Notes under the pieces: generated by a model | Seen by the model: the letters and a program-made list of their open reading frames with translations, nothing else | What the model was told of the DNA's origin: nothing | Databases searched by the model: none | Part shown: one piece after another, positions 46,601 to 58,573 of the stretch | Numbering within the stretch: the stretch's first letter is position 1 | Layout: every line of letters begins with the position of its first letter | DNA from: Ridgeia piscesae | Taxonomy: Eukaryota > Annelida > Polychaeta > Sabellida > Siboglinidae | Assembly: GCA_025642075.2 (NCBI GenBank) | Contig: JAODUO010000029.1 | Span: forward strand, 741,001 to 805,000 | Reading direction: 5' to 3' | Length of the DNA stretch: 64,000 bases | Program-made: the position numbers and the translations under genes

Positions 46601-49220
46601 CACTCATCCCTCCATGAAGCTCGCTACACTGCGCAGTTGATTCATTTGATTTGTGTTGGTCTTCCCGATGTACCCCATGGAGGTTTATGTCCATGTGATG
46701 GTATTCAAGCCGTCATCACCATTGCAAATATTCTTTTGATGTATGTTGCCTCCTGTCAGCCACCCCAACCCCTATGATAGAATAAACCATTGCGAGAAAC
46801 GTTGTAGTGTCCGCAAGCAGGCTACGATGCCTATGTTCTGTGCTGAAGACGTGTTTCACACGGTTGCAAGTATTCCGTGTCAGACACATTTGCGGCGGAT
46901 ATCAATGGCATGTTTGGAGGGTTTCACTATGCGAATATTCTACCACATTGTAATGGTTGCTACACCAGTGGTAGTGGCCTGGACGATGCCGTAATCGAAG
47001 CAGGTTTCCAGGAAGCGAACCCTGATTTAAATTCTCACCGAAAGTCACTACTATAGGTCAAAGCAAAGCGTGCTGATGATAGTCGAGGTGACTGATACAC
47101 TCAGTTGGGAGGTATTCTTCCCGCCATCGAGACTCAACCCAATAATGATCTGATACAGCTGCAGGTGCTTCTGGGCGAGAAGAATGCCGTACCGCATTCC
47201 TGTAGGTCTTTTAACTCATACAGTCCTTGCTTATCAAGTACAATACCTTCCTGATCGAGTGCCAGGTCAAGTCTGAGATGGCTGGATTCAACATGAACAT
47301 CAAGAAAATGTTCGACCTACTCAAGTACATCACCACCTCGGATCGGTGGTGGCTTTTACATGTCTCTGCATGAAAATATTTCTGGGCAATTTCTTTCAGG
47401 AATTTGGAGTCTCCAGGAGTCAATTGTTAGGGCTTGTACTACGCTAAGAAAACTCAGTTGCTAGAGGCGGAAGACTCAGCACCCTATGAGAGTTTCACGG
47501 TATCAACGTGTGTAGTGCGAGACCGGAGGGACAGCTTCAACTCTGTCTAATTAGATAGGAAGTTGGAACAGTCCATCCAGCGGGCATCAAAGAGTCAGGG
47601 AAACGTCGTCGGCCAGCCACGAATGTTTGCAGTTGTAGTGAAGTTGGAGCTGATATTCGATGAGAGCCTGCTCATACAGAACAAGTGCCGTGAACTCACA
47701 AATGAATGGGTTTATAATGGAGCATCATAAGACCATCAAGTGCCAGGAACTCAGGGGTAATAAGGGCTTGATTTGTTATATCAATGTCTCCAGTCTTCTT
47801 GACTTTGTGCGAGCTCTAGCAAATCCCTTCATTATCAAAGTCTCTGCAGTCAGACTGCACACCTTCGTTTCGAAGACCTTTTCAATGATGAGATAATGAA
47901 TGTGTTCGAGAATGGAGAGAAGGTACAATGAGAGGGTTTGTTCTTAAGACACAGAAACTTGCAGTAACAATTCACAGGAGTACCTACCAAAGTGTGACAC
48001 GGTCTTCACACCAAACCTAATACATCATCCTACACCACCACACCCAAAGTACTCGCAGCTGCCCAGCGGGATACTGAGATAGCCCGGGAACGTGGAGTAA
48101 CTGTCGAGGAAGTCTTATCGCATGACCACCTCCTCGCCAGCCATTTGTTTGATGGCGACTTTACCTCTGCCACACGCGACAATATCAAACTCGTGGTTCA
48201 GTTGTGGGCATATCTCATAGATGATGTTGGTGCTGGGATTAGATAACATAGTTCTATAATGTCTCACGATATAGTATGGGTGAAAAACAGTAACCCTGCT
48301 GGATGGTCCGGCAATACCCCAACTTATCATGTTGCAACAATTTCGGTCGAGTTGTAAAAAGGTCCTGTCGGCCGGGTTGGCTGTATCTTCATCATGCGAA
48401 GCACTCCATCTTATTTATGATAGCTACATTGACGAGTCGTTGAAGGAGGGAGAGAGGGGTTTTGTCGTTCTAGCAATATCGCCTCATGAGAGCTCTCTAT
48501 CCCGAATGATCGAGTCCACAATGCAGATCGAGAAATGTTGGATAGCATTGGAAAAGAAGAATCGCTTGTTGCAACTTATTCGGAAAATAGTGGTTGCTCA
48601 CAAGTTCCGGCTCCCCTCCACAGTAAAGAGCCGACAGAACCAGTTGTGATTCCAGAACCTGCGATATAGTTGGAAGACGCAGATGAAAGGATCGTGCCTC
48701 ATGCCATCTGGGCAGTCCGACATGGCTACCAAAGCCTAGTCGTTGTGCCAGATGGCACAAACACAGTCATGCGCCTACTGCACTTCATCCGCATGCTAGC
48801 CCATGATAATCTGAAAACCTCTAGGTCGAGTTCGGGACAGGTGAGAAGAGACGGCTACTGCCTCTGCATCGCAAGGCTGAAAGAATGGACTAGCATCTCT
48901 GCCTTGTTCTGGTGAAGGCTCACGTACTCACAGGAAACGATGTTACCAGCAGAATTGGCACCAATCTTGCAGCGTTGCAATGCAATCCCACTGTCTACCT
49001 GACTGAGTTTGAGAGCAGAGCTGCCAGAAACGGTGATAGCGCCAGCGGAAGATTACCTCGTGCGAATTGTTCGTAAGAAGAACATGTGTGAATGCATTTA
49101 GCATAGAATATGTGAAGCTGCCGTTACATTTTCATGCTGATCCAAAGAGAAATGTGGTAGCAGACAGGTGTTGAAAGAGGATAGCATGGCGGTTAGCGTC
49201 ATGGGTGGTAAATTTAGATG
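46600..49220 (+). pseudogene. Decayed copy of a multigene or transposon-derived protein family
   Basis: A 2.6-kb stretch reads as one ancient coding sequence broken by many frameshifts and stops. Recognisable phrases in order: HYANILPHCNGCYTSGSGLD near 46925, DDAVIEAGFQEANPDL, ITTSDRW-like remains near 47330, ADERIVPHAIWAVRHGYQSL near 48680, VVVPDGTNTVMRLLHFIRML, then AHVLTGNDVTSRIGTNLAAL near 48910, QCNPTVYLTEF, AEDYLVRIVRKKNMCE near 49050 and LHFHADPKRNVVADRC near 49120. Phrases like ADERIIPHALWAVKHG and AHVLTGNDVTSKIGTK belong, as I remember, to uncharacterised proteins found in many copies in marine invertebrate genomes, some with Tesmin-like CXC domains. No function should be assigned. 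The region appears free of introns, which hints at a processed or mobile origin. Confidence 0.5.
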
Positions 49221-49344
49221 CCCCCCGACGTAAATTGCTGTGGCTTATGTTCCACTGTAGCATGTGTAGATAGGGTTCAGGTTTGACCGTTACGTTTTAT
49301 GTTGCGATTTCCGCTAAAATGAAAGGTGACCATCTCAACGTTCG

Positions 49345-49810
49345 ACACACGAATTAATGATTAATAAATCACCAAAATAGTAAATACATCTATATGTTCA
49401 CTTTTGATTCAACACATGTAATAATTAATGTAGGGAATGTACCATCATGAATACTATGTTATGTCAACACAATTGGGTATCACTCGTCTTCATTAGGTGG
49501 CCATGAAGGGATGTTCCAGGCGTCTCAACATCTCATGTCTTACCTATTTTACAGCCAATCGCTCATTTTTTTACAACAGAAAAACATTAAAACTAACTGA
49601 ACACCTGTTGCTTCTAATATAATTTTAATGGAGGGAATTATTTCAGACAATTATTTAAGAGAAGATTATTTTCAATAAATCCAATCACTCATCAGTTAAT
49701 TCAACCAGTCATTTATTTAACACAAAACAGTATGTCATTGTATTTCAGAAACAAATATTCCACAGATAAGATTCAAAGAAAAATGACGGTCGGCTCTCTT
49801 CCTTATTTAC
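49345..49810 (-). repeat. Dispersed repeat family E, inverted copy
   Basis: Reverse complement of 34640-35090 and 36480-36930. Confidence 0.8.
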
Positions 49811-49811
49811 A

Positions 49812-50000
49812 TTAGTGATTTGCCTAACAATATCAAATCCACAGTGATGACTATATCTTATACAGAGAAATTAATAAACAGTCAGACCCACAAGAACTAC
49901 AGGAATACCTAGATGAATTACCATGTTGAGAACAGGACTGGCAAATGCACGAATTGATTTGTGATGAGAAGTATGGAGTATGTATTCAAGTCAAGAAGAG
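49812..50000 (+). mobile_element. LINE RT palm fragment
   Basis: DLPNNIKSTV near 49820 followed, after a small deletion, by DDYILYREINKQSDPQELQE and EQDWQMHELI. INDLP..I.S.V...FADD..LYR is the catalytic palm of reverse transcriptases; the Asp-Asp pair is present but the bases before it are lost and a TGA follows. Confidence 0.7.
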
Positions 50001-50029
50001 GTTTGGAAGTGTGCTTTCTTATCTTCTAA

Positions 50030-50290
50030 TAATCGGCCATTTTTCACAGGAATAACCAGCTCTTAATTACATAAACATAACCGATTGACTTAAATATAAC
50101 GTACATTCACAATCGGTATTTTGGTTGACATTTTGATGGTCAAAACGCAAATATTATGTGTGGAATAACAAACGTGAACAGAGACGACGCCAAGTTTGAC
50201 AGCTAACCGGAACTCATGAGAAGAAGGTTCCAATCGACTCGATAGACGTCGCTGCGGACTATCACAATTCCCGAATGCTAGTGGGATTTT
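50030..50290 (-). repeat. Dispersed repeat family F, copy 3
   Basis: Matches 36010-36240 inverted (aacataaccgattgac, ttttgatggtcaaaacg, aaccggaactcatgagaaga). Confidence 0.7.
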
Positions 50291-50420
50291 TGAAATATGC
50301 ATATTTTTGCCACGCTTTTACGGATGCTGGGATGTGACGTCATAGCTGGTGAACTCACTAAATCTGAAAATTCTGCGGGATCTGCGGGCAAGCCGTTTTT
50401 AATATAACATTTTAAGCATA

Positions 50421-51470
50421 TGTGACCTGCGGCGCTCCGCGGGTCCCCAAACCAATCAAACACAACTAAGGCAAACGGAATAAGTAGATAGATTTATTAT
50501 CAGAATGAATAAAAGCTAAAACGTCCCAGTTAAAACGGCGAATATGTTACTACTTTAAAACCAAACAAAACGTTAAATAGTGTTTACAACCTAATTCAAA
50601 CAGCAATTAACTCAAAGTAAAACAGCGATTAACCCTAACCAAAACGGCGACTGTTACTCGGAATAGCTGTCACGAATAAAACATTCATCATTATTATTAT
50701 GTAACGATCAAAGGAAGAATCAAGAGAAGGAAACATTGGAAACATCGTTATAACATTAAATAACCTAAGTCATCACCTCAATAGTAACGCGAACTAGTCC
50801 TGCCATCTGGTGGCAATTTCGGGAACACCAGTCTGCAACGGGGTAGATAATTCACCTACATTACCAATAACATTTCTAACAATATTTCGCAGGGCTAACT
50901 AACATTGCTGCGTCATACATCATCACCGCAAATGGTCCTTTAGAAAAACAACTACACATTCAACGAGCTATGCGCGATAAACGAACGAGCGCTAGCAGTG
51001 ACGCAATTGTAGCACACGGCTGTGAGGCCGGGCTTAATTAGGGCACTCGGATTAAGGCACTCGGATTAGGCCACCCAGATTAAATACAACGTAATGTAGT
51101 GGACATGCTATCAATAAGCAGTTGTAAATTTGCGTGAATGATCACAACAAACATAATGACAAGTATACATAAAATTCCCCTATAATCATTCATATTTTAT
51201 AGTAACATTACGGATAAATACATTCTACGAAGAGACAAAGACAAACCGTTAATCTCGCGCGCAAAGCTGACAACAACCGGCTGCGCAACCGTCCGTGCGC
51301 ATCGTTATCTATATCTGGGCCCATGGCAGCGCGCTAGAGGCCGGGGTAAAACAGATAAGCACGAAGGGTTGCAGCAGTTAACGTTAACATGCATGGCTAG
51401 TCAGTGACTGGGCTTAATGCCATAAAGTGACTGGGCTTTATGCCATTAGCATACAAGTCACAGGGTCACA
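50421..51470 (-). repeat. LTR (3' LTR of the element)
   Basis: 1050 bp, equal in length to the other LTR and nearly identical (differences seen at about 50571 and 51440). TG...CA termini. Confidence 0.9.
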
Positions 51471-51531
51471 CTCTCCCCAACTTATGAGCAGCATAGCTCC
51501 GAACTTAAAATGTTCCGCTAGGTTGCTCAAA

Positions 51532-51771
51532 CTATCGGTTGGCTGAGCGCGGCCAATTGCCCGGGTTCGTGTGCGTTCCCGCTCGAGTACGGCACGTGCG
51601 CCGTAATGTCACAGGACGAACGTCTTCTTCTTCTTCTTCACCGCTCGTGGTGCTGGAGTCGGACACGGGCGAGGGCAAAGATGTTTCCTCGCGGTCGACA
51701 TGGTCTCTCACGGTCCACAACAGTGGAGCACTCGATGTGTCCGACGTGTCATCGCTTCCGGTAGACGTCAC
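51532..51771 (-). pseudogene. Gypsy-like pol C-terminal tail
   Basis: Minus-strand frame ending TAG at 51532 reads EEEEEDVRPVTLRRTCRTRA and HTNPGNWPRSANR: the acidic, then Arg-rich tail that closes pol after integrase in many Gypsy elements. It sits at the expected place, just before the polypurine tract and 3' LTR. Confidence 0.6.
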
Positions 51772-51789
51772 ACTCGGTGGACACGGCAG

Positions 51790-52012
51790 GCGACGACGTT
51801 CGTGGTGCAGCGAGAGAGGAAGCTGCGTCGCTTCTCTGGCACGGAGGATCCGCTGCTCTCCGACTGGGCGGAAGAAGCACGTTCGTGCATTCTGGCTCAG
51901 AAGTTGAGCGGCGAAGCAGCGGCCAACTTCCTGCTCAGCTACCTCGATGGCGCTGCCCGACTGGAGGTCCGCTGTCGGCCCAGCGCGGTGAAAAAGGATG
52001 CCGACAGTATTC
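51790..52012 (+). pseudogene. Inverted gag fragment inside the LTR element
   Basis: On the plus strand, opposite to the element, a frame reads RERKLRRFSGTEDPLLSDWA, EEARSCILAQKLSGEAAANF, LLSYLDGAARLEVRCRPSAV and KKDADSI, the N-terminal capsid-like block of Gypsy gag proteins. Immediately to its right the minus strand has the presumed gag start (MEDLQKQLEAE, Met at about 52050). So gag is cut, and its middle piece is flipped relative to start, LTRs, PBS and pol tail. Confidence 0.7.
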
Positions 52013-52147
52013 TGCCTCCAGTTGCTTCTGGAGATCTTCCATCTCGTCTTTTCGCAGTCGCCGTTAAATTACAGAATAAGAATTTTGAAAGATAAAAAGA
52101 AAAATAGAAAGAGAAGATAGAATTAAAATTATTTATCTGAATGCCTT

Positions 52148-52166
52148 ATCCCACTTCCGGACACCA
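52148..52166 (-). other. Primer binding site of the LTR element (tRNA-Leu type)
   Basis: TGGTGTCCGGAAGTGGGAT on the minus strand, three bases from the 5' LTR. It starts with the TGG complementary to the CCA end and resembles the 3' arm of tRNA-Leu. Confidence 0.75.
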
Positions 52167-52169
52167 AAA

Positions 52170-53219
52170 TGTGACCTGCGGCGCTCCGCGGGTCCCCAAA
52201 CCAATCAAACACAACTAAGGCAAACGGAATAAGTAGATAGATTTATTATCAGAATGAATAAAAGCTAAAACGTCCCAGTTAAAACGGCGAATATGTTACT
52301 ACTTTAAAACCAAACAAAACGCTAAATAGTGTTTACAACCTAATTCAAACAGCAATTAACTCAAAGTAAAACAGCGATTAACCCTAACCAAAACGGCGAC
52401 TGTTACTCGGAATAGCTGTCACGAATAAAACATTCATCATTATTATTATGTAACGATCAAAGGAAGAATCAAGAGAAGGAAACATTGGAAACATCGTTAT
52501 AACATTAAATAACCTAAGTCATCACCTCAATAGTAACGCGAACTAGTCCTGCCATCTGGTGGCAATTTCGGGAACACCAGTCTGCAACGGGGTAGATAAT
52601 TCACCTACATTACCAATAACATTTCTAACAATATTTCGCAGGGCTAACTAACATTGCTGCGTCATACATCATCACCGCAAATGGTCCTTTAGAAAAACAA
52701 CTACACATTCAACGAGCTATGCGCGATAAACGAACGAGCGCTAGCAGTGACGCAATTGTAGCACACGGCTGTGAGGCCGGGCTTAATTAGGGCACTCGGA
52801 TTAAGGCACTCGGATTAGGCCACCCAGATTAAATACAACGTAATGTAGTGGACATGCTATCAATAAGCAGTTGTAAATTTGCGTGAATGATCACAACAAA
52901 CATAATGACAAGTATACATAAAATTCCCCTATAATCATTCATATTTTATAGTAACATTACGGATAAATACATTCTACGAAGAGACAAAGACAAACCGTTA
53001 ATCTCGCGCGCAAAGCTGACAACAACCGGCTGCGCAACCGTCCGTGCGCATCGTTATCTATATCTGGGCCCATGGCAGCGCGCTAGAGGCCGGGGTAAAA
53101 CAGATAAGCACGAAGGGTTGCAGCAGTTAACGTTAACATGCATGGCTAGTCAGTGACTGGGCTTAATGCCATAAAGTGACTGGGCTTAATGCCATTAGCA
53201 TACAAGTCACAGGGTCACA
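52170..53219 (-). repeat. LTR (5' LTR of the element)
   Basis: 1050 bp, TG...CA termini, adjacent to the primer binding site on its inner side. Confidence 0.9.
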
Positions 53220-53223
53220 CATA

Positions 53224-54735
53224 TAAATAGTTTTATGTATTTTTTAAACACACTCAAATGTTACATATAATAGTGTATTTCATGTATATGCAACAAAAGA
53301 AATGTACATGCCTTGTTGTTATTCCCTTTAAATAAACACAACAGTTAATTGAACCATCAATATTTAGCTTGCAATCAATGTCTGAAAACCCTCTCGTATA
53401 TCACAAGAAATTTATTTTTAAAGTAGGGGCATCCAGACATATGCCATTTTTTTGTAAAGGAAGCTCGGAAGGATATTGGGACTTACTAGTTATTTGAGTT
53501 ATAGTAATGAACCAACAGCTAGAAAGTTTTATGATAATACACGCTACACCTCATCGACTTTTTGGGTTGGAAGTTAGGTACCAAATATGTACAACTTGGG
53601 TCTAGGGTGTGTGTATTGTGCTCACAATCAGGGTCTGAAAACCCTACCGCGAGTGATATTTTGAATACATCACGATGTTTATCAACTTGCTGCACATTAA
53701 CCATACACTGTATTTATGTTCTAATTGTAGTTATGTAATCGCTATATTATAGAGAACAACTCCACTTAAATTCACTGACACAGGCTAAATAGTGCAGAAG
53801 ATATTGACTAGTGAAATGTGAATACAATTATTGATTTTTAACAAGCTGTCAAAAAACATCAAAGTTCCAAATATCAAACTGCTGTAACTTGAAAACTATT
53901 TAAGCTAGGACGCTCAAATTATGGATTTTTGCTAATCTTGCCAAAGGCTCTCACCATACTGATCTATTCACAAATCTAAGAGATGACAGCAACCAATTTC
54001 TGAATTTTTCACTCGGAATAACCCTCATAGCCTTGACATTTTCAAAACCAACATCACTCGCAACTGCTTCAGGGCTCCATATTAGCAATATAACTTTGGT
54101 TATTATTTTTTTATTCAAACCTTATCTCATCCCATAGCCAGTTGAACACAATACAATACAATTATTTACATACAATATAATATGTACAAGCAAGTGTTTT
54201 CAAGTGTTAAACATCAAAGGTTATTGTGGTTAACTCTGCTCGCCTCAGCATTATTGCCAATAAATTGTTGTTTTGAAACTGGATGTTTTGTTTATCATAT
54301 GAATGAGTTGCATGCAGAATCTTTCAAAATGTCAATTTTTTCTGAGTTTAATTAAGTAATAGGCTTTTAGTGTCTCTTCCGAAAGACTATAGTATAGCTG
54401 TCTGAAATGAAAAAACAGTCTTAGTTTTGGTTGTGCCTGAAAACTGTTACTGCAGAATCAGGCATACATGATACCATGAAGGCATGATAAATTAGCATTA
54501 GAACGTAGAAAACCCATGCCCCATTTAATGACATGCTAGGCTAAGACTGTAAACATCAGTCGGTGTGCGAGGCCGAGTGACAGTATGAACGCTGTCCAAA
54601 ACACTTGCCCTCTTTCTTCCAATATTGTATTACAAAATCCACCGCTGCAGGAATGGTCTTTTACAACACTGTAAAACGTTTGACTGTCTAACAAATTGCG
54701 TAGATGTCTTTCCATTATGGAATGTTGTCTAGTTG
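53224..54735. other. No gene seen
   Basis: AT-rich sequence. The phrase caat..g.gtctgaaaaccct occurs twice (near 53380 and 53628), hinting at a diverged duplication. No exon is supported. Confidence 0.35.
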
Positions 54736-55285
54736 TCTGTGTATTCTAGCTGTGTACTTGGGGTGAAGTGACTGTGTATTCTAGCTGTGTACTTGGGGTG
54801 AAGTGACTGTGTATTCTAGCTGTATAGTTGGGGTGCAGTGACTGAATTCTAGCTGTATACTTGGGGTGAAGTGACTGTGTATTCTAGCTGTGTACTTAGG
54901 GTGCAGTGACTGTGTATTCTAGCTGTATAGTTGGGGTGCAGTGACTGTATTCTAGCTGTGTACTTGGGGTGAAGTGACTGCATATTCTAGCTGTATACTT
55001 GGGGTGAAGTGACTGTGTTTTCTAGCTGTATACCTGGGGTGAAGTGACTGTGTATTCTAGCTGTATACTTGGGGTGGAATGACTGTGTTTTCTAGCTGTA
55101 TACCTGGGGTGAAGTGACTGTGTATTCTAGCTGTGTACTTGGGGTGAAATGACTGTGTTTTCTAGCTGTATACCTGGGGTGAAGTGACTGTGCATTCTAG
55201 CTGTGTACTTGGGGTGCAGTGACTTTGTGTTCTAGTTGTGTACTTAGGGTGCAGTGACTGTGTATTGGGGATGTAGTGACTGTGT
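54736..55285. repeat. 35-bp minisatellite
   Basis: About 15 copies of GTGACTGTGTATTCTAGC plus TGTGTACTTGGGGTGAA, with variants lacking GTGT or with GCAGT for GAAGT. Confidence 0.95.
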
Positions 55286-55311
55286 ATTCTAGCTGTGTAT
55301 TGTGGGTATCG

Positions 55312-56428
55312 TGTGAACTTTGTAGATTGTGTACAGTAATGTTGTGTGTGATCAGTCCACGGTGTTGTCCGTGTGGACTTTGTAGATTGTTTACAGTAAT
55401 GTTTTGTGTGATCAGTCCACGGTGTTGTCCGTGTGAACTTTGTAGATTGTGTACAGTAATGTTGTGTGTGATCAGTCCACGGTGTTGTCCGTGTGAACTT
55501 TGTAGATTGTGTACAGTAATGTTGTGTGTGATCAGTCCACGGTGTTGTCCGTGTGAACTTTGTAGATTGTGTACAGTAATGTTGTGTGTGATCAGTCCAC
55601 GGTGTTGTCCGTGTGAACTTTGTAGATTGTTTACAGTAATGTTTTGTGTGATCAGTCCACGGTGTTGTCCGTGTGAACTTTGTAGATTGTGTACAGTAAT
55701 GTTGTGTGTGATCAGTCCACGGTGTTGTCCGTGTGAACTTTGTAGATTGTGTACATTAATGTTGTGTGATCAGTCCACGGTGTTGTCCGTGTGAACTTTG
55801 TAGATTGTGTACAGTAATGTTGTGTGTGAGCAGTCCACGGTGTTGTCCGTGTGAACTTTGTAGATTGTTTACAGTAATGTTGTGTGTGAGCAGTCCACGG
55901 TGTTGTCCGTGTGAACTTTGTAGATTGTGTACAGTAATGTTGTGTGTGAGCAGTCCACGGGGTTGTCCGTGTGAACTTTGTAGATTGTGTACAGTAATGT
56001 TGTGTGTGATCAGTCCACGGTGTTGTCCGTGTGAACTTTGTAGATTGTGTACAGTAATGTTGTGTGTGATCAGTCCACGGTGTTGTCCGTGTGAACTTTG
56101 TAGATTGTGTACAGTAATGTTGTGTGTGATCAGTCCACGGTGTTGTCCGTGTGAACTTTGTAGATTGTATACAGTAATGTTGTGTGTGATCAGTCCACGG
56201 TGTTGTCCGTGTGAACTTTATAGATTGTGTACAGTAATGTTGTGTGTGAGCGGTCCACGGTGTTGTCCGTGTGAACTTTGTAGATTGTGTACAGTAATGT
56301 TGCGTGTGATCAGTCCACGGTGTTGTCCGTGTGAACTTTGTAGAATGTGTACAGTAATCTTGTGTGTGATCAGTCCGCGGTGTTGTCCGTGTGAACTTTG
56401 TAGATTGTGTACAGTAATGTTGTGTGTA
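55312..56428. repeat. 60-bp minisatellite, about 18.6 copies
   Basis: Unit TGTGAACTTTGTAGATTG, TGTACAGTAATGTTGTGTGT, GATCAGTCCACGGTGTTGTCCG. Copies differ by a few bases; one near 55765 has lost 2 bp. As 60 is a multiple of three the array reads as a Cys-rich 20-residue repeat (CCPCELCRLCTVMLCVISPR) in two frames. I see no acceptor, donor or start that would make it a gene. Confidence 0.95.
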
Positions 56429-56708
56429 TAAATAAATACGTAAAAAAATTGAATCAGTTGTAAAACATATAAATAAATCAAATACTTAATTAAAGCTAAT
56501 AAAAACTGAATAAGTTACAGCGAAATGCTTCTATGAATTTAAATAATGTAAGCCGTAATAAAAATGTGGGTCTCTAGAGATGCCTTAAAAGACCGAAGAG
56601 ACGTTTTTGAAGTGACCGTAATCGACGGAGCATTCCATACTGCTGCTACCGCGTGAACGAATGCACCTGTCTCCACACTGCAATCTCTAGAGGAATAATA
56701 AAATGCGA

Positions 56709-57583
56709 CTGCAGTACGTTCACCTGCAGTACGTTCACATGCAGTACGTTCACCCATAGCATGTTCACCCATAGTATGTTCATCTATAGTACGTTCACCT
56801 ATAGTACGTTTACCTATAGTATGTTCACATATAGTACGTTCATCTGTAGTACGTTCACCTATAGCATGTTCAACCATAGTACGTTCACCTATAGTATGTT
56901 CACCTATAATACGTTCACCTGCAGTACGTTCATCTATAGTATGTTCACCTATAGTACGTTCACCTGTAGTACGTTTACCAATAGTATGTTCACATATAGT
57001 ACGTTCATCTGTAGTACGTTCACCCATAGCATGTTTACGCATATTACGTTCACCTTTAGCATGTTCAACCTTAGTACGTTCCCCTCTAGTACGTTCACCT
57101 ATAGTATGTTCACCCATAATACGTTCACCTGCAGTACGTTTACCTATAGTATGTTCACCTATAGTATATTCACCCATAGTATGTTAACCTATAGTACGTT
57201 GACCTGTAGAACGTTCATCTGTAGTACGTTCACATGTAGTACATTCATTTGTAATACGTTCACATGTAGTACATTCATTTGTAGTATGCCTGCAGTATGT
57301 CCAATTATGGTCCGTTCACCTGTAGTACGGTCACATTCAGTACGATAACCTATAGTCTGATCACCTGTTGTACGTTCGCATGCAGTACGTTCAACTGCAG
57401 TATGTTCACCTGCAGTACGTTAACCTGCAGTACGTTCACCTGTAGTACGTTCACTTGTAGTATGTTTACCTATAATACGTTCACCTATAGAACGTGCACC
57501 TATAGTACGTTCACATGTAGTACGTTCACCTGTAGTATGTGCACCTATAGTATGTTCACATGTAGTACGTTCACCTGTAGTAC
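56709..57583. repeat. 15-bp minisatellite, about 58 copies
   Basis: Unit TATAGTACGTTCACC with frequent TG(T/C)AGT and ATGTT variants. It reads as STFTY or GERT repeats; no gene is inferred. Confidence 0.95.
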
Positions 57584-58099
57584 ATAAACTCCTCCCCGGA
57601 GAGACAATGTTATTTCATTTGTGCCATTATTGACAAGATGTGAAGAGTCTTTTAGGCTTAGTGACACGGTCTTCATTCGGGTTTGTAGATCAGTGAGACG
57701 GACGAAATGTTTCAACAGAGATTTGAACCTTGGTGTTGCTGTTGTCGCTAATGCGTCTAGTCGTCTGGTACCTACCTACCAGACACAACGTCGTAGAACT
57801 GAAGCTAACCAAGGCTGGAGAGGACCGGGAGTGACCATTCGTCGTCTTGTGTGTATCCATTGACCTGTGGACTTGTTTAACCTACCAGGAATATACCCCC
57901 CCGAAGCTTAGCACGTGAATGTTACGGATAACTAAGCAATTGCAGCTATTTTAGGCAATCATTATTATTATCAGTAGAAATCTACGTTTGCCCGTTGGGC
58001 ATAGCTTGCGAACGTGACGTAAACGATGTGCTAAATTAATTTACCTACGCACATCGCAAAATAGATTAGGCCACGAATGAATGTTGGTGGACTGAGTAT
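57584..58099. other. No clear gene
   Basis: A short open frame at 57621-57863 (near FIRVCRSVRRTKCFN) has no recognisable family. Confidence 0.35.
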
Positions 58100-58509
58100 A
58101 TCTATGGCAAATATATTTCGTATATTCTGAAATGAAACAATTCCAGGTAAATGTTAGATATATTAACGTCACAACATGCAAAAGGAGATGCGGTAATTTG
58201 AATTATTACGTAAATCACGTGATCACTTCAGTAGAAATTTATTTAGAATTTCAGCTACATGAAATACGTTTCCCACTCAAAAATATAATAGTGAACTTTT
58301 CAATATATATATATATATATATATATATAATTGAAAAGTTTCATCTATTATTTTTTGAGTGGAAACGATTTCATGTAGCTGAAATTCTAAATAAATTTCT
58401 ACTGAAGTATCACGTGATTTCGTAATAATTCAAATTACCGCATCTCCTTTTGCATGTTGTGACGTTAATATTCTAACGAATTGTTTCATTTCAAATAACG
58501 AAATATATT

Positions 58510-58518
<9 letters not shown>
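58100..58518. mobile_element. Fold-back element with about 195-bp arms
   Basis: 58106-58301 and 58330-58515 are near-perfect inverted copies, from ggcaaatatatttcg inward to tgaacttttcaatat, around a 28-bp (AT)n loop. The right end abuts another (AT)n run at 58517-58568. No coding content. The structure suggests a MITE or fold-back transposon. Confidence 0.85.

Positions 58519-58568
<50 letters not shown>

Positions 58569-58573
<5 letters not shown>

Larger units (their letters stand above)
50417..53223 (-). mobile_element. Young Gypsy-like LTR retrotransposon, internally deleted and rearranged
   Basis: Two 1050-bp LTRs (50421-51470 and 52170-53219) begin TGTGACC and end GGTCACA, flanked by the 4-bp target duplication CATA (50417-50420, 53220-53223). 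The element is on the minus strand: next to the right LTR is a primer binding site TGGTGTCCGGAAGTGGGAT complementary to a tRNA-Leu-type 3' end, and next to the left LTR a polypurine tract (TTGGGGAGAG). The interior is only about 700 bp. I count two mismatches between the LTRs, so insertion is recent. With no protease, RT or integrase it must have moved in trans. Confidence 0.9.

Noticed and set aside
51539..51907. Plus-strand frame across the LTR element's left interior
   Set aside because: It is antisense to the pol tail for most of its length; only the later plus-strand gag text is real, as an inverted fragment.
50417..53223. Plus-strand orientation of the LTR element, as the gag piece alone would suggest
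   Set aside because: Primer binding site, polypurine tract, gag start and pol tail all indicate the minus strand.
55276..56431. Cys-rich 20-residue repeat proteins (172 and 221 codons)
   Set aside because: Generated by a 60-bp minisatellite; the frame switches where one unit lost 2 bp, with no sign of selection on the frame.
56539..57587. Ser-Thr-Phe and Gly-Glu-Arg-Thr repeat proteins on both strands
   Set aside because: 15-bp minisatellite open on both strands; not a gene.
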